A DNA stretch of 64,000 nt from an uncultured Maribacter sp. GTDB taxonomy: Bacteria; Bacteroidota; Bacteroidia; Flavobacteriales; Flavobacteriaceae. A program made the translations under genes and the position numbers. The notes below the pieces were generated by a model. It saw nothing but the letters and a program-made list of their open reading frames with translations. It was not told the DNA's origin and ran no database searches. Positions 8,367 through 17,560 of the stretch are shown here, piece by piece. Within the stretch, counting starts at the first letter, position 1. Each line of letters opens with the position of its first letter. The stretch covers positions 744,001-808,000 of the forward strand of contig NZ_CANMDU010000001.1 of the NCBI RefSeq assembly GCF_947496775.1, in the 5' to 3' direction.

Positions 8367-9671
8367 ATGAAATTAACACAAGAAATTCAAAGAATTACGA
8401 TGCTGTCTTTACTATTTATTCTAGTTATTTCCTGTTCAGAAAGTAAGCAGAAAACAGAACAAATAGCAGAAAAAAAAATGGAAGGTGTTTTTCCTTTTAA
8501 AATGCCAACAGAAAAGCCAAACATACCATTAAGTTCTTCATCAGACCGTATGTTCGATTATCCTACGCCTAGAGTACAGGATAATGAGCTTTTTTCTCAA
8601 TTTAAATATACTCGTTTAAAAGGTTTCGATTATAGTAATGGCGATGGTACAGTTTCGCGTAGAGACCCATCACGACCAATTTTTGTAAACGGTAAATACT
8701 ACGTATGGTATACAAAGCGCCATACTAAAGTACCACCTATAGGATGGAATCGTGCTGCTGAAGCTACAGATGAAATACCATCAACTGATTGGGATTTAGC
8801 AGATGTTTGGTATGCAACAAGCGAAGATGGAATCACTTGGGAGGAACAAGCTGTAGCCATTTCTAGACCAGAAAAACCAAATTCTGGTTGGCGTTCAGTC
8901 GCTACGCCAGACATATTAGTTTGGAAGGGAAAATACTATTTGTATTATCAAGCATTTGATGAACCTAGTGGTTTAAAAGGAGATTTATGTCCGGTATCTG
9001 TTTCTTACGCAGATTCTCCGGATGGTCCTTGGACACATGGTGGAGATAAAGTAATTCCTTTTGGAAAAGAAAACGAATGGGACCATAAAGCCACACATGA
9101 CCCACAGCCTATAGTACGTAATGGAAAAATTCATGTTTACTACAAAGCAGCCTATAATAAGTGGCCAGATAATAGAAAAAACTATGCTGTAGGTCATGGT
9201 TTAGCTATTGCAGATGATCCTTTAGGTCCTTATGAAAAACACCCGCTAAACCCAGTAATGCAATCTGGTCATGAAACTACTTATTGGCCTTATAAAGGAG
9301 GAATAGCAACTTTAGCAATTAAAGATGGTAACGAGCGTGAAACCATACAGTATGCCGAAGACGGTGCTAATTTTAAAATCGCATCAAGTGTTTCTTTGAC
9401 ACCTACGGCAGCGGCACCATTTGTAGCAGATGCATTTACGGATACAAAAGACGGTAGAGGATTTACTTGGGGCTTATCTCATTTTATAAATGCAGGAACT
9501 TCTAAAAAAAGTTACTCTATTATTGCTCGTTTTGACTGCGACTTAAGTTTAGATTATGACGAACCTGCTTATAAAAACACAGGTGTTTGGCATAAACCAG
9601 AAGTGTATTTTGCACAAGGAGTAGGTAGCATTAATAAACATCCAGAAGGAAGGACTATTAAGAAACAGTAA
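8367..9671 (+). CDS. GH117-family lipoprotein, paralogue of unknown specificity
   Basis: A 434-residue lipoprotein (lipobox VISC, Cys23) with a five-bladed propeller. It matches the GH117 pattern of alpha-1,3-(3,6-anhydro)-L-galactosidases: Asp100 in RRDPS, Asp245 in THDP, and His302/Glu303 in SGHE followed by WPYKGG, in the order seen in characterised GH117 enzymes. It differs from the neoagarobiose hydrolase type at 39109: the [14 protein letters not shown] segment is replaced by NGDGTVSRRDP and most loops differ. Characterised bacteria with several GH117 paralogues include members inactive on neoagarobiose, so the substrate here is open. It follows the symporter by 12 bp. An exo-enzyme cutting the terminal residue used by this operon is my inference. 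Confidence 0.75.
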   Translation: MKLTQEIQRITMLSLLFILVISCSESKQKTEQIAEKKMEGVFPFKMPTEKPNIPLSSSSDRMFDYPTPRVQDNELFSQFKYTRLKGFDYSNGDGTVSRRDPSRPIFVNGKYYVWYTKRHTKVPPIGWNRAAEATDEIPSTDWDLADVWYATSEDGITWEEQAVAISRPEKPNSGWRSVATPDILVWKGKYYLYYQAFDEPSGLKGDLCPVSVSYADSPDGPWTHGGDKVIPFGKENEWDHKATHDPQPIVRNGKIHVYYKAAYNKWPDNRKNYAVGHGLAIADDPLGPYEKHPLNPVMQSGHETTYWPYKGGIATLAIKDGNERETIQYAEDGANFKIASSVSLTPTAAAPFVADAFTDTKDGRGFTWGLSHFINAGTSKKSYSIIARFDCDLSLDYDEPAYKNTGVWHKPEVYFAQGVGSINKHPEGRTIKKQ

Positions 9672-9798
9672 GAAAATTAATTATTTATACCCATTTATCA
9701 AAAGCAAATAGTACCCCTAAAACTACGCTGTATTAGGCAATATTAAAAATAAGGGTGCTATATGCTTAGGTGTAGTATGAATATACTTCGTTATAATT

Positions 9799-10542
9799 AT
9801 GAAAATAAAAACATTGTTTTTGCTGTTGATATTTATTTCTTGTAATCAAAAGATAGTAATACAACAGAGTACTGCACTTAAAGAAGAAAATACATATGGA
9901 GAATTAATTTTTTACGATGATTTTGATAGAAATGAAACTCAAGAAATAAAAGATGAAGTAGGTAATGGCTGGACAACCAGTAGCGATAAGACTGCTAAAG
10001 GACATAAAGAGGTAGATTTAAAAGATGGTAAAATGCATGTTTATATCCATAAAGAGGCTAACCATGCTGTTTCGGTTAGGCATAAAATGGGTTTTAAAGA
10101 CGGGGCTATAGGGCTTGATTTTAAATTAGACCATCCTGATGATGTTTTAGTTATGAATATCGCAGATATGACCTGTACTAGTGTTCATGCAGGGCATATA
10201 ATAGATGTAAAGGTAAAAGCCAAGATGCTAGAAATGTACGATTTAAAAACAGGAATTTTTTTGTTGGAACACCGTAATGCGATTTTAAATAAGACACTAA
10301 CAAATGAAAAGGAAGAATTATTAAAATTAAAGTCTAAAAAAGTACCTAATAACGTTTCTCTTGGTAAGTGGCATTCGCTAATGATAGAAATAGTAAACGA
10401 TAAATTAATTGTTTTTATTGATAAAAAAGAGGTAGGAAGCTTCTCCTCCAATGGTATAGCACACGATAAAAAAGGTCTTTTACGCATTTTAGTACCAAGA
10501 AAAGTGACTGTAGACAATCTTAGGGTTTGGAAGAAAATGTAA
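9799..10542 (+). CDS. Lipoprotein with a concanavalin-like (lectin/LamG-type) fold
   Basis: A 247-residue lipoprotein (lipobox FISC, Cys15). After the anchor it shows a pattern common to jelly-roll domains: YDDFDRNE, an alternating strand pattern, GKWHSLMIEIVNDKLIVFIDKKEVGSF and a C-terminal VDNLRVWK. This is like DUF1080/LamG-type domains found in sugar-binding proteins and some hydrolases. No catalytic signature is obvious. It is the last gene of the first cluster, 127 bp after the GH117 gene, and could be a glycan-binding accessory or a hydrolase of the DUF1080 type. Confidence 0.5.
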   Translation: MKIKTLFLLLIFISCNQKIVIQQSTALKEENTYGELIFYDDFDRNETQEIKDEVGNGWTTSSDKTAKGHKEVDLKDGKMHVYIHKEANHAVSVRHKMGFKDGAIGLDFKLDHPDDVLVMNIADMTCTSVHAGHIIDVKVKAKMLEMYDLKTGIFLLEHRNAILNKTLTNEKEELLKLKSKKVPNNVSLGKWHSLMIEIVNDKLIVFIDKKEVGSFSSNGIAHDKKGLLRILVPRKVTVDNLRVWKKM

Positions 10543-10564
10543 TAAACTGCCTCTAGACTAGTGA

Positions 10565-10913
10565 ATAAGGCATTTATTATCTAGCTTTTATATTGAGTTA
10601 AACCTTAATGTGGATGATCCTAACAATACCTACTCCGATGCTTACCATAACGATTTGGTAATTGAAACTATGAAAACTATGGCCACAGAACAAAACAATA
10701 TCGTCTTATTGTTTGGAAAGACAAAAGCAATCCTGCAAGACCTCTTGTTTTCGTTCAACTATACGATTATAATACTAACACAATAGAAAACATAGCTTAA
10801 AAAACCCTGAAATACTAGCAAAATTTCTTGTTCAATTTTATAGGGAATGGTTAGAAAAATGTTCTAAAAAGGAAATACAACTCCTTCTGAATACTGATTT
10901 TAATCTAGCTTAA
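10565..10913 (+). pseudogene. Decayed gene of unrecognised family
   Basis: The 504-bp gap before the GH29 gene contains protein-like sequence broken over three frames. One frame reads through LNVDDPNNTYSDAYHNDL to about 10695, a shifted frame continues as YRLIVWKDKSNPARPLVFV to a stop at 10798-10800, and a third gives ILAKFLVQFYREWLEKC to a stop at 10911-10913. The three pieces have plausible amino-acid composition and join end to end, so this looks like a gene fragment with at least two frameshifts. I do not recognise the family. Confidence 0.4.
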
Positions 10914-10968
10914 ACCATATATTCTATAGACAAGACCATTTGTTTAGCTATTAATAGTTGTTAAACTA

Positions 10969-10976
10969 TAGATTTG
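10969..10976 (+). promoter_or_regulatory. Candidate -7 promoter box for the GH29 gene
   Basis: TAGATTTG matches the Bacteroidota -7 consensus TAnnTTTG, 70 bp before the GH29 start. No well-spaced -33 element was found, so this is a weak call. It would mark the start of a second transcription unit after the decayed gene. Confidence 0.3.
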
Positions 10977-11046
10977 GCTTTAGATATTTATTACTCTTCA
11001 ATAATTTCTAAAAAAGCATTTATAATTCAATAACACAAATAGTAAA

Positions 11047-12609
11047 ATGAAAGTAATCCCTTTAAAATTATTATTTTTTTGCACTCTTTTATTCCTATCT
11101 AATATAGGTAATTCGCAAAAAAAGCCTTCTGAAAAATTTGAACAAAATTGGGAATCTTTAAGTAAAATAAATGAAACTCCAGATTGGTTTTTAGATGCCA
11201 AATTTGGAATTTATGCACATTGGGGACCAGTATCCTCTGCTTTTGTTGGTGCGGACCCAGACAAACATTACGCAGGATGGCATGGCATGAAAATGTATGA
11301 TAATGGTAAGTTAGATAAAACAAAAAAAGGAAAACCAACAAATAATTACATACACCACAGAAAAAAATATGGCAATCCGTCTAAATACGGATACAAGCAT
11401 ATCATAGAACAATTTGATCCTTCTGGATTTAATGCAAAAGAATGGGCTACATTATTTGCATTATCTGGAGCTAAATTTGCTGGCCCTGTTGCCATGCACC
11501 ATGACAATTTTGCTATGTGGGATTCTAAAGCAACGCGATGGAATTCTATGAACTATGGAGGTATAGACCCATCTGCAGAACTTAAAAAAGAAATTGAAGC
11601 TACTGGCTTAAAATATATGGGTTCTTTTCATCATGCATTTACATGGAAATATTTTTCTACAGCACATGCCTATGGAGGAGTTAAAGCGGAAGATTACGAT
11701 TTATATACTAACCCACATAGCTTAGATTCTGATACTCCAGATGAACAATTCTATAACGATTGGTGGGCTAAATTAAAGGAGTTTATAGACGTTTACCAAC
11801 CAGATTTAATTTGGTTTGATTGGTGGTTAGAAAATATGACCGATGAGTCTAGACAAAAATTCTTAGCATACTACTACAATAAAGGAATAGAATGGAATAA
11901 AGAAGTTGCAGTATGCTATAAAGAAAGTACTTTTCCTGAAGATACTGCCATAAAAGATTATGAGCGTGGACGCCCTAACCAACCAAAAGAACAAGCTTGG
12001 TTAACTGATACTTCACCAGGAGCATGGTTTTACAGACCAAATGCTAAATTTAAAACTCCAAATGAATTAGTAGACATTCTTATAGATATTGTTTCTAAAA
12101 ACGGGAATATGCTACTAAATGTACCACCAAACCCAGATGGATCTATACCGCCTGTAATGGTTAACTTATTAACCGAAATGGGGGAATGGCTTAAAATAAA
12201 TGGGGATGCTATATATGGTACTCGTCCGTGGACTGTATTTGGAGAAGGCCCTACTCGTTTACCAGAAGGCGGCCATAAAGTAGAGAAAATAAAAATTGAA
12301 TATACCAATAAAGATATACGTTTTACCAAAAAATCGGATAAGGAATTTTATGCGATTGTAATGGATAAACCAAGTAACGAAACCGTGATAAAAACCTTAA
12401 GCACAGATATTGGTGTGCTTAATTCTAAGATTACAGAAATTACTCTTCTTGGTAGCACTGAAAAAATAGAATGGGAAAGAAATAGTAAAGGGCTAGTAAT
12501 TAAAGCGCCTAAAAAAGTTCCATCTAATTATGCACACGCCTATAAAATAGTACTTGAAGGCTACACAGAGAATAATATTGGAGGAGAGGAAAATGCACAT
12601 ACAGAATAA
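11047..12609 (+). CDS. GH29 family glycosidase (alpha-L-fucosidase or alpha-L-galactosidase)
   Basis: Exported protein of 520 residues with a signal peptide (about 1-24, ending NSQ) and a GH29 TIM barrel. Family motifs are AKFGIYAHWGP (about 51-61), the HHDNFAMWDS loop (about 151-160) and the nucleophile Asp258 in LIWFDWW. A C-terminal beta-sandwich follows (about 400-510). GH29 includes alpha-L-fucosidases. L-galactose is 6-hydroxy-L-fucose, and GH29 members of porphyran loci have been reported to remove alpha-L-galactose. In this red-algal setting alpha-L-galactosidase is the more likely role, but sequence alone does not separate the two. The GH2 start follows after 7 bp. Confidence 0.8.
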   Translation: MKVIPLKLLFFCTLLFLSNIGNSQKKPSEKFEQNWESLSKINETPDWFLDAKFGIYAHWGPVSSAFVGADPDKHYAGWHGMKMYDNGKLDKTKKGKPTNNYIHHRKKYGNPSKYGYKHIIEQFDPSGFNAKEWATLFALSGAKFAGPVAMHHDNFAMWDSKATRWNSMNYGGIDPSAELKKEIEATGLKYMGSFHHAFTWKYFSTAHAYGGVKAEDYDLYTNPHSLDSDTPDEQFYNDWWAKLKEFIDVYQPDLIWFDWWLENMTDESRQKFLAYYYNKGIEWNKEVAVCYKESTFPEDTAIKDYERGRPNQPKEQAWLTDTSPGAWFYRPNAKFKTPNELVDILIDIVSKNGNMLLNVPPNPDGSIPPVMVNLLTEMGEWLKINGDAIYGTRPWTVFGEGPTRLPEGGHKVEKIKIEYTNKDIRFTKKSDKEFYAIVMDKPSNETVIKTLSTDIGVLNSKITEITLLGSTEKIEWERNSKGLVIKAPKKVPSNYAHAYKIVLEGYTENNIGGEENAHTE

Positions 12610-12616
12610 GAAAAAA

Positions 12617-15070
12617 ATGAAAAAAACACTATTATTTTGCTATTTACTACTTAGCACTTGTGGCCTAATCAATGCTCAAGATATAAACTTTAATGCCGAT
12701 TGGAAATTTTATAACCAAGAAGCAGAAGGTGCAGAAAAACCAAACTATAAGGACTCTTCATGGAGAAAACTAAGCCTGCCTCATGACTGGGCAATAGAAG
12801 GTCCTTTTGATGTAAAATATAATGCAAGAGCTGGCGGATTACCTTTTCATGGAACAGGATGGTATCGTAAACACTTTACCATGGATTCTAAAAACAAAGG
12901 AAAAGTAGTTACCCTAGAATTTGAAGGAGCAATGTATGATGCCTATGTATGGGTAAATGGTACATTGGTAGGGAATAGACCTTATGGCTATATTGGTTTT
13001 GAATTTGATATTAGCGAACATTTAAAATATGATGGTTCAGACAATACAATAGCTGTTCGTTTAAGACCGCAGGATTTATCTTCTAGATGGTATCCTGGTG
13101 CAGGCTTATACCGATCTGTTTGGTTAAAAATTGACAATCCTATTCATGTTGGTCAATGGGGAACTTATATAACTACGCCTACAGTTACTAAAGAAATAGC
13201 CGTGGTACAAAACGAAACTACTGTTGTTAACAAAAACAACAAAAAGGTAGTTGTAAATGTAAAGCAAGAATATGAATCTCCAGAAGGTAAAATTGTTGCT
13301 ACTGTAGATGAAAATATAACTGTAAAACCAAATGCAACAGCGGTTTCTCAATTATATACAAAAATTGAAAATCCAAAACGTTGGGATACCGAAAACCCTC
13401 ATTTATACAAAACAATAACTACTATTACAGAAAATGGTGAAGTTGTAGATGTCTTTTATAGTAAAATAGGTTTACGAACAATTTCTTATACCACTGAAGG
13501 TTTCTTTTTAAATGGCAAAAAAATACGTTTTAATGGAGTTTGCTTACACCACGATAATGGTTCTTTAGGCTCTGCAGTATACAAAAGAGCAGATGAGAGA
13601 AAATTACAAATCATGAAAAGCATGGGGGTAAATGCCATACGTACAAGTCATAATCCACCATCTAGAGAGTTTTTAGAAGCTTGTGATGAACTAGGGCTTC
13701 TTGTACAAGATGAAGCTTTTGATGTTTGGAAAATGGAAAAAGTTCCAAATGGATATAATGTGTTTTTTGAGGAATGGGCAGAAACAGATTTAAAAGACAT
13801 GATTCGTAGAGATAGAAACCACCCTTCTATTGTTATGTGGAGTATTGGTAATGAAATTATTGAGCAAAAAGATGCCAAAAACGGTTGGAAAGTTGCAAAA
13901 CAACTAAACACCTATTGCAAAGAAATAGACCCTACTAGACCAACCTCCGCAGGATTTAACAATTACCCTGGCCCATACAAAAATAATATGGCCCAACAGG
14001 TAGATATTGCGGGAGTAAATTATAAGCCTTCTAGTTATAAAACTTTAATAGATACTTACTCAAATTTACCACTTTATGGCTCTGAAACTTCTAGCTGTAC
14101 AAGTAGTCGCGGAGTATACCACTTACCTATTAAAAAATATAAAACACATGAATCTCTTCATGTTACTAGTTATGATTTAATTGGCCCACCATGGGCATAT
14201 CCTCCAGATATTGAATTTCATTTTCAAGAACAAAACCCTAATATTATGGGTGAGTTTATTTGGACAGGTTTTGATTATTTAGGAGAGCCAACACCGTATG
14301 GTGGAAAAGATAATTCTACCAATGGATATTGGAATGCAGATTGGCCATCTCATAGCTCCTATTTTGGCGCAGTTGATTTGGCAGGTTTCCCTAAAGATAG
14401 GTTCTTTTTATACCAAAGTCATTGGACCGCAAAACCAATGATTCATTTATTACCACATTGGAATTGGAAAGGGATGGAAGGTAAAGAAATTCCGGTTTAC
14501 TGCTATACAAATTGTGATGAAGCTGAGCTTTTTGTAAACGGAAAATCTATGGGTAGAAAAGTAAAAGGCAAAGACATAACCGAACTCAAGGTTAATTTCT
14601 TAAGATACGAGCCTAAAACTTTTGCGTCTAAATACAGGTTATCTTGGAATGTCCCTTATCAAACCGGAAACATAAAAGTAATTGGTTACAAAAATGGAAA
14701 GCAAGTACTAGAAAAACAGATTAATACCGCCGGAAAACCAGCTAAAATTAGTTTAAAAGTAGATAGAAAAGAAATTAATGCTAATGGGGAAGATTTAGCC
14801 TACGTAACAGTTCGTATTGAAGATAAAAACGGTAACCTATGCCCTAACGCAGATAATTTAGTACACTTTACTGTAAAAGGAGCTGGAGAATTATTAGCTG
14901 TGGATAACGGAAATCAAATAAGTTTAGAATCTTTTCAAGCAAACCATAGAAAAGCGTTTAGTGGTATGTGCTTAGCTATAATTAAGTCTTCCAAAAAACC
15001 TGGAAAAATAACACTAACTGCAAAATCGAAGGGATTAAAAAGTGCGCAAATATTTACGATTTCAAAATAA
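12617..15070 (+). CDS. GH2 family beta-galactosidase-type enzyme
   Basis: A 817-residue exported GH2 enzyme. The start is set at 12617, where MKKTLLFCYLLLSTCGLINA forms a signal peptide; an upstream TTG (12554) would overlap the GH29 gene and bury the signal. Domains are a jelly roll (about 30-175), an Ig-like domain (about 180-290), a TIM barrel (about 295-600) and C-terminal Ig-like domains (DUF4982-like, about 625-815). The acid/base is Glu413 (SIGNE) and the nucleophile Glu490 (YGSE). The layout is the usual one for Bacteroidota beta-galactosidases. It resembles the GH2 at 36576 (shared [33 protein letters not shown]). Exo-beta-galactosidase activity on galactan fragments after GH29 trimming is inferred. 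Confidence 0.88.
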   Translation: MKKTLLFCYLLLSTCGLINAQDINFNADWKFYNQEAEGAEKPNYKDSSWRKLSLPHDWAIEGPFDVKYNARAGGLPFHGTGWYRKHFTMDSKNKGKVVTLEFEGAMYDAYVWVNGTLVGNRPYGYIGFEFDISEHLKYDGSDNTIAVRLRPQDLSSRWYPGAGLYRSVWLKIDNPIHVGQWGTYITTPTVTKEIAVVQNETTVVNKNNKKVVVNVKQEYESPEGKIVATVDENITVKPNATAVSQLYTKIENPKRWDTENPHLYKTITTITENGEVVDVFYSKIGLRTISYTTEGFFLNGKKIRFNGVCLHHDNGSLGSAVYKRADERKLQIMKSMGVNAIRTSHNPPSREFLEACDELGLLVQDEAFDVWKMEKVPNGYNVFFEEWAETDLKDMIRRDRNHPSIVMWSIGNEIIEQKDAKNGWKVAKQLNTYCKEIDPTRPTSAGFNNYPGPYKNNMAQQVDIAGVNYKPSSYKTLIDTYSNLPLYGSETSSCTSSRGVYHLPIKKYKTHESLHVTSYDLIGPPWAYPPDIEFHFQEQNPNIMGEFIWTGFDYLGEPTPYGGKDNSTNGYWNADWPSHSSYFGAVDLAGFPKDRFFLYQSHWTAKPMIHLLPHWNWKGMEGKEIPVYCYTNCDEAELFVNGKSMGRKVKGKDITELKVNFLRYEPKTFASKYRLSWNVPYQTGNIKVIGYKNGKQVLEKQINTAGKPAKISLKVDRKEINANGEDLAYVTVRIEDKNGNLCPNADNLVHFTVKGAGELLAVDNGNQISLESFQANHRKAFSGMCLAIIKSSKKPGKITLTAKSKGLKSAQIFTISK

Positions 15071-15111
15071 TAATACAAATTAAACTAGGGTAGTTAAAAA
15101 CCAATCCCATT

Positions 15112-17547
15112 ATGAATAGAGAGCTAAAATATCAAATTTGGATATTATCAATCATGATGGGATTTGTATTACCCCTCCAAGCTCAAATTGTTCTACTTGG
15201 AGATAATACTCCATATGCAAATGTTAACGATGGTAATTTTGAAGCTGTACACGGATACTGGCGTCAATCTAAACAATCGCCATTTTGGACAACCAAAAAT
15301 GTAAAAGGATTGGGAGAATATGGAATGGGAATACATTATGGCACCTTGTTTAGTAATAATGATTTAGGTATTGCTGAGTCTAAGTTATTAAATACAAATC
15401 CTAAGTATCAGAATCCCAAAAAAGGGGATATTTTACAATGGAGTTTTGGTGCAGATTTAGAATACATTAGTCAAGGAAGTATTACATTAAGTCTTGTTTT
15501 TGGGAAACATGAACGTATAGTTGCAGATAAAGTAAAACTAATAGGCTCTGATAAAGTAGTTGAACATTTTAATGGACAGTATGTAATTAATGAAGAAGAT
15601 GCTAATGCAGGTTTGCCATTTGTTAGAGTTACTTTTTATTCTGAAGATGAGATTAAAGTATTTCTGCATTATGTAAATATTAATGTTATTGATGAAAAAA
15701 ATAGTGGCCCAAAATTAAATGCCTTAGTAAAAAAAAATGGAATTAAACTAAGTTGGAAAGATAAACTCGCGGATAAAAAAAGTCTCTTTAATGTTTACCG
15801 ACAGTATGCTAAAAAAGGAGCTTACAAAAAGATTGGAGAATCCTATAGCAGTTCTTTTCTTGACACTACTATGATTAATGGTGTAGCCTACACTTACGTA
15901 GTTACACGTTTTAATGAAAAAGAATCTGGAGCATCAAACAAAATAGTAATTAGCAAAAAAGATACTATTGCCCCTAAACCACCTACCGATTTAACAGCCG
16001 AAATATACGATTCTGAAATACAAGTTTCTTGGAAAAAAAGTGTTTCTAAAGATGTGAAAAATTATTCAGTTTATAGAGGAGATGAAAATGGAAATAATCT
16101 TCAAGAAATTGCACATAATATTACCAAGAATTTCTTTTTAGATTTTACTCCAGCTAAAGACATTAAAAATACGTATATAGTTTTAGCAGAAGATTTCAGT
16201 GGAAACAAAAGCATAGTATCAAAACCATTAAAAGCTAAAGTAAAAATGGTTTCTGGAGCGTCGTTTAGCGATTTAATTTTGCCTATGCCTATACACCACA
16301 AACTAACTTCAAAAGCTTGGGGAGCCAATGGAGTTTTACCACGAGATATTAGTAATGGTATAGAAGACCCGGAATGGAGTTATTGGGGAGGACGTCCTGT
16401 AAAAGATAAAGACGGCAAATACCATATGAATGTTACCCGTTGGCCGGCTAATGCAACAAAAGGCCATTGGGAGTGGCCCAGGTCTACCGTTGCTCATACC
16501 ATTTCCAAAAAACCAACAGGTCCGTACAAAGTTGTAAAAGAAACAGCCTATGACTACAATAATGGTTTAGGACATAACCCAGATATCATTTTACTAAATG
16601 ATGGTACTTATTTAATGTATTCCTTGATTAATTGGGAAGCTACTTTGTTTTCTGCCACGTCCATGAATGGTCCTTGGAAGCGATTGGGAATTATGGAAGT
16701 TAATAAAAATACTCCTTTAGAAAAACCGCAACTCCAATATCGTTTTGAAAGGAACCTATCTGGAGTGCATTTAGAAGACGGTCGTTTTTTATTTGTTACT
16801 AAAGGTGGTGCTATGATGCTTAGTGAAGGAACCAACCCATTAGGACCTTACACTATTAAAACAGGCCCATTACAAGGAAATACAATAATCCCAGAAAAAT
16901 ATAGAAATTCTAATTTTGAAGACCCAGTTCTCTGGAAAGATGAAGTACAATACCATATGATGATTAATGCTTTTATTGATTATCGTGCCATCTATTTGCG
17001 TTCTCCAGATGGCATACATTGGAAGTTTAATCCCGGAACCGCTTATACCCCTAATAATACATTTTATGAAGATGGCACCCAAACACACTGGTACAAATTA
17101 GAAAGACCACATGTTTTAACAGACGAATATGGGCGCGCAACACATCTTTCTTTAGCTGTTATAGACGTACCTAAAGCAGATGATTTAGCAAAGGACAAAC
17201 ACAGCTCTAAAAACCTTATTCTTCCATTAATAGTGCCTAAAAGAATTAAACTTTTAAATAAGAATAAAATTTCTAAAACAACCAAAAAAATAAAAATCCT
17301 AATCCAATCCGAAGTTGGTTTTAATGCTCAAGAAGATATAGATATAAGCTCCTTGCGCTATGGAGCTTGCGAAGAAGTAGATTATGGTCGTGGCGCAAAA
17401 CTTTTAAAGACTAACAAGAAAGGAAAAAATCTAATCCTAATTTTTAATGGCGAGGGAAACGGAATTACTGAAAGGAATTTTGCTGGTAAACTTTTAGGAA
17501 AAACAAAAGAAGGTAAATTGCTAATTGGGTTCTCTAAAATAAAGTAG
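15112..17547 (+). CDS. Exported protein with two FnIII-like domains and a C-terminal propeller hydrolase domain
   Basis: An 811-residue protein with a signal peptide (about 1-25, ending LQAQ). The N-terminal 200 residues form a beta-rich region like a carbohydrate-binding domain. Two fibronectin type III-like modules follow (about 200-285, with YTYVVTRFNEKESGAS, and about 288-378). The C-terminal part (about 390-720) is a five-bladed propeller related to the protein at 1561 (YWGGRPVKDKDGKYHMNV, HNPDIILLNDGTYLMY, FEDPVLWKDE, SPDGIHWKF, LERPHVL). A final beta segment is found from about 725. I cannot assign a CAZy family. It sits between a GH2 and a GH28-like gene (13 bp to the latter), which suggests an exo-hydrolase on the same chain. 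Confidence 0.65.
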   Translation: MNRELKYQIWILSIMMGFVLPLQAQIVLLGDNTPYANVNDGNFEAVHGYWRQSKQSPFWTTKNVKGLGEYGMGIHYGTLFSNNDLGIAESKLLNTNPKYQNPKKGDILQWSFGADLEYISQGSITLSLVFGKHERIVADKVKLIGSDKVVEHFNGQYVINEEDANAGLPFVRVTFYSEDEIKVFLHYVNINVIDEKNSGPKLNALVKKNGIKLSWKDKLADKKSLFNVYRQYAKKGAYKKIGESYSSSFLDTTMINGVAYTYVVTRFNEKESGASNKIVISKKDTIAPKPPTDLTAEIYDSEIQVSWKKSVSKDVKNYSVYRGDENGNNLQEIAHNITKNFFLDFTPAKDIKNTYIVLAEDFSGNKSIVSKPLKAKVKMVSGASFSDLILPMPIHHKLTSKAWGANGVLPRDISNGIEDPEWSYWGGRPVKDKDGKYHMNVTRWPANATKGHWEWPRSTVAHTISKKPTGPYKVVKETAYDYNNGLGHNPDIILLNDGTYLMYSLINWEATLFSATSMNGPWKRLGIMEVNKNTPLEKPQLQYRFERNLSGVHLEDGRFLFVTKGGAMMLSEGTNPLGPYTIKTGPLQGNTIIPEKYRNSNFEDPVLWKDEVQYHMMINAFIDYRAIYLRSPDGIHWKFNPGTAYTPNNTFYEDGTQTHWYKLERPHVLTDEYGRATHLSLAVIDVPKADDLAKDKHSSKNLILPLIVPKRIKLLNKNKISKTTKKIKILIQSEVGFNAQEDIDISSLRYGACEEVDYGRGAKLLKTNKKGKNLILIFNGEGNGITERNFAGKLLGKTKEGKLLIGFSKIK

Positions 17548-17560
17548 AACAAAACAAAAA

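Noticed and set aside
11047-12609. Fucoidan utilisation based on the GH29 gene
   Set aside because: No other fucan-specific gene (GH107, GH168, fucose isomerase or fuconate pathway) was seen, while agar genes are clear.
12554-12616. Longer N-terminus of the GH2 gene from TTG at 12554
   Set aside because: It overlaps the GH29 gene and puts 21 charged residues before a clean signal peptide; ATG 12617 is better.
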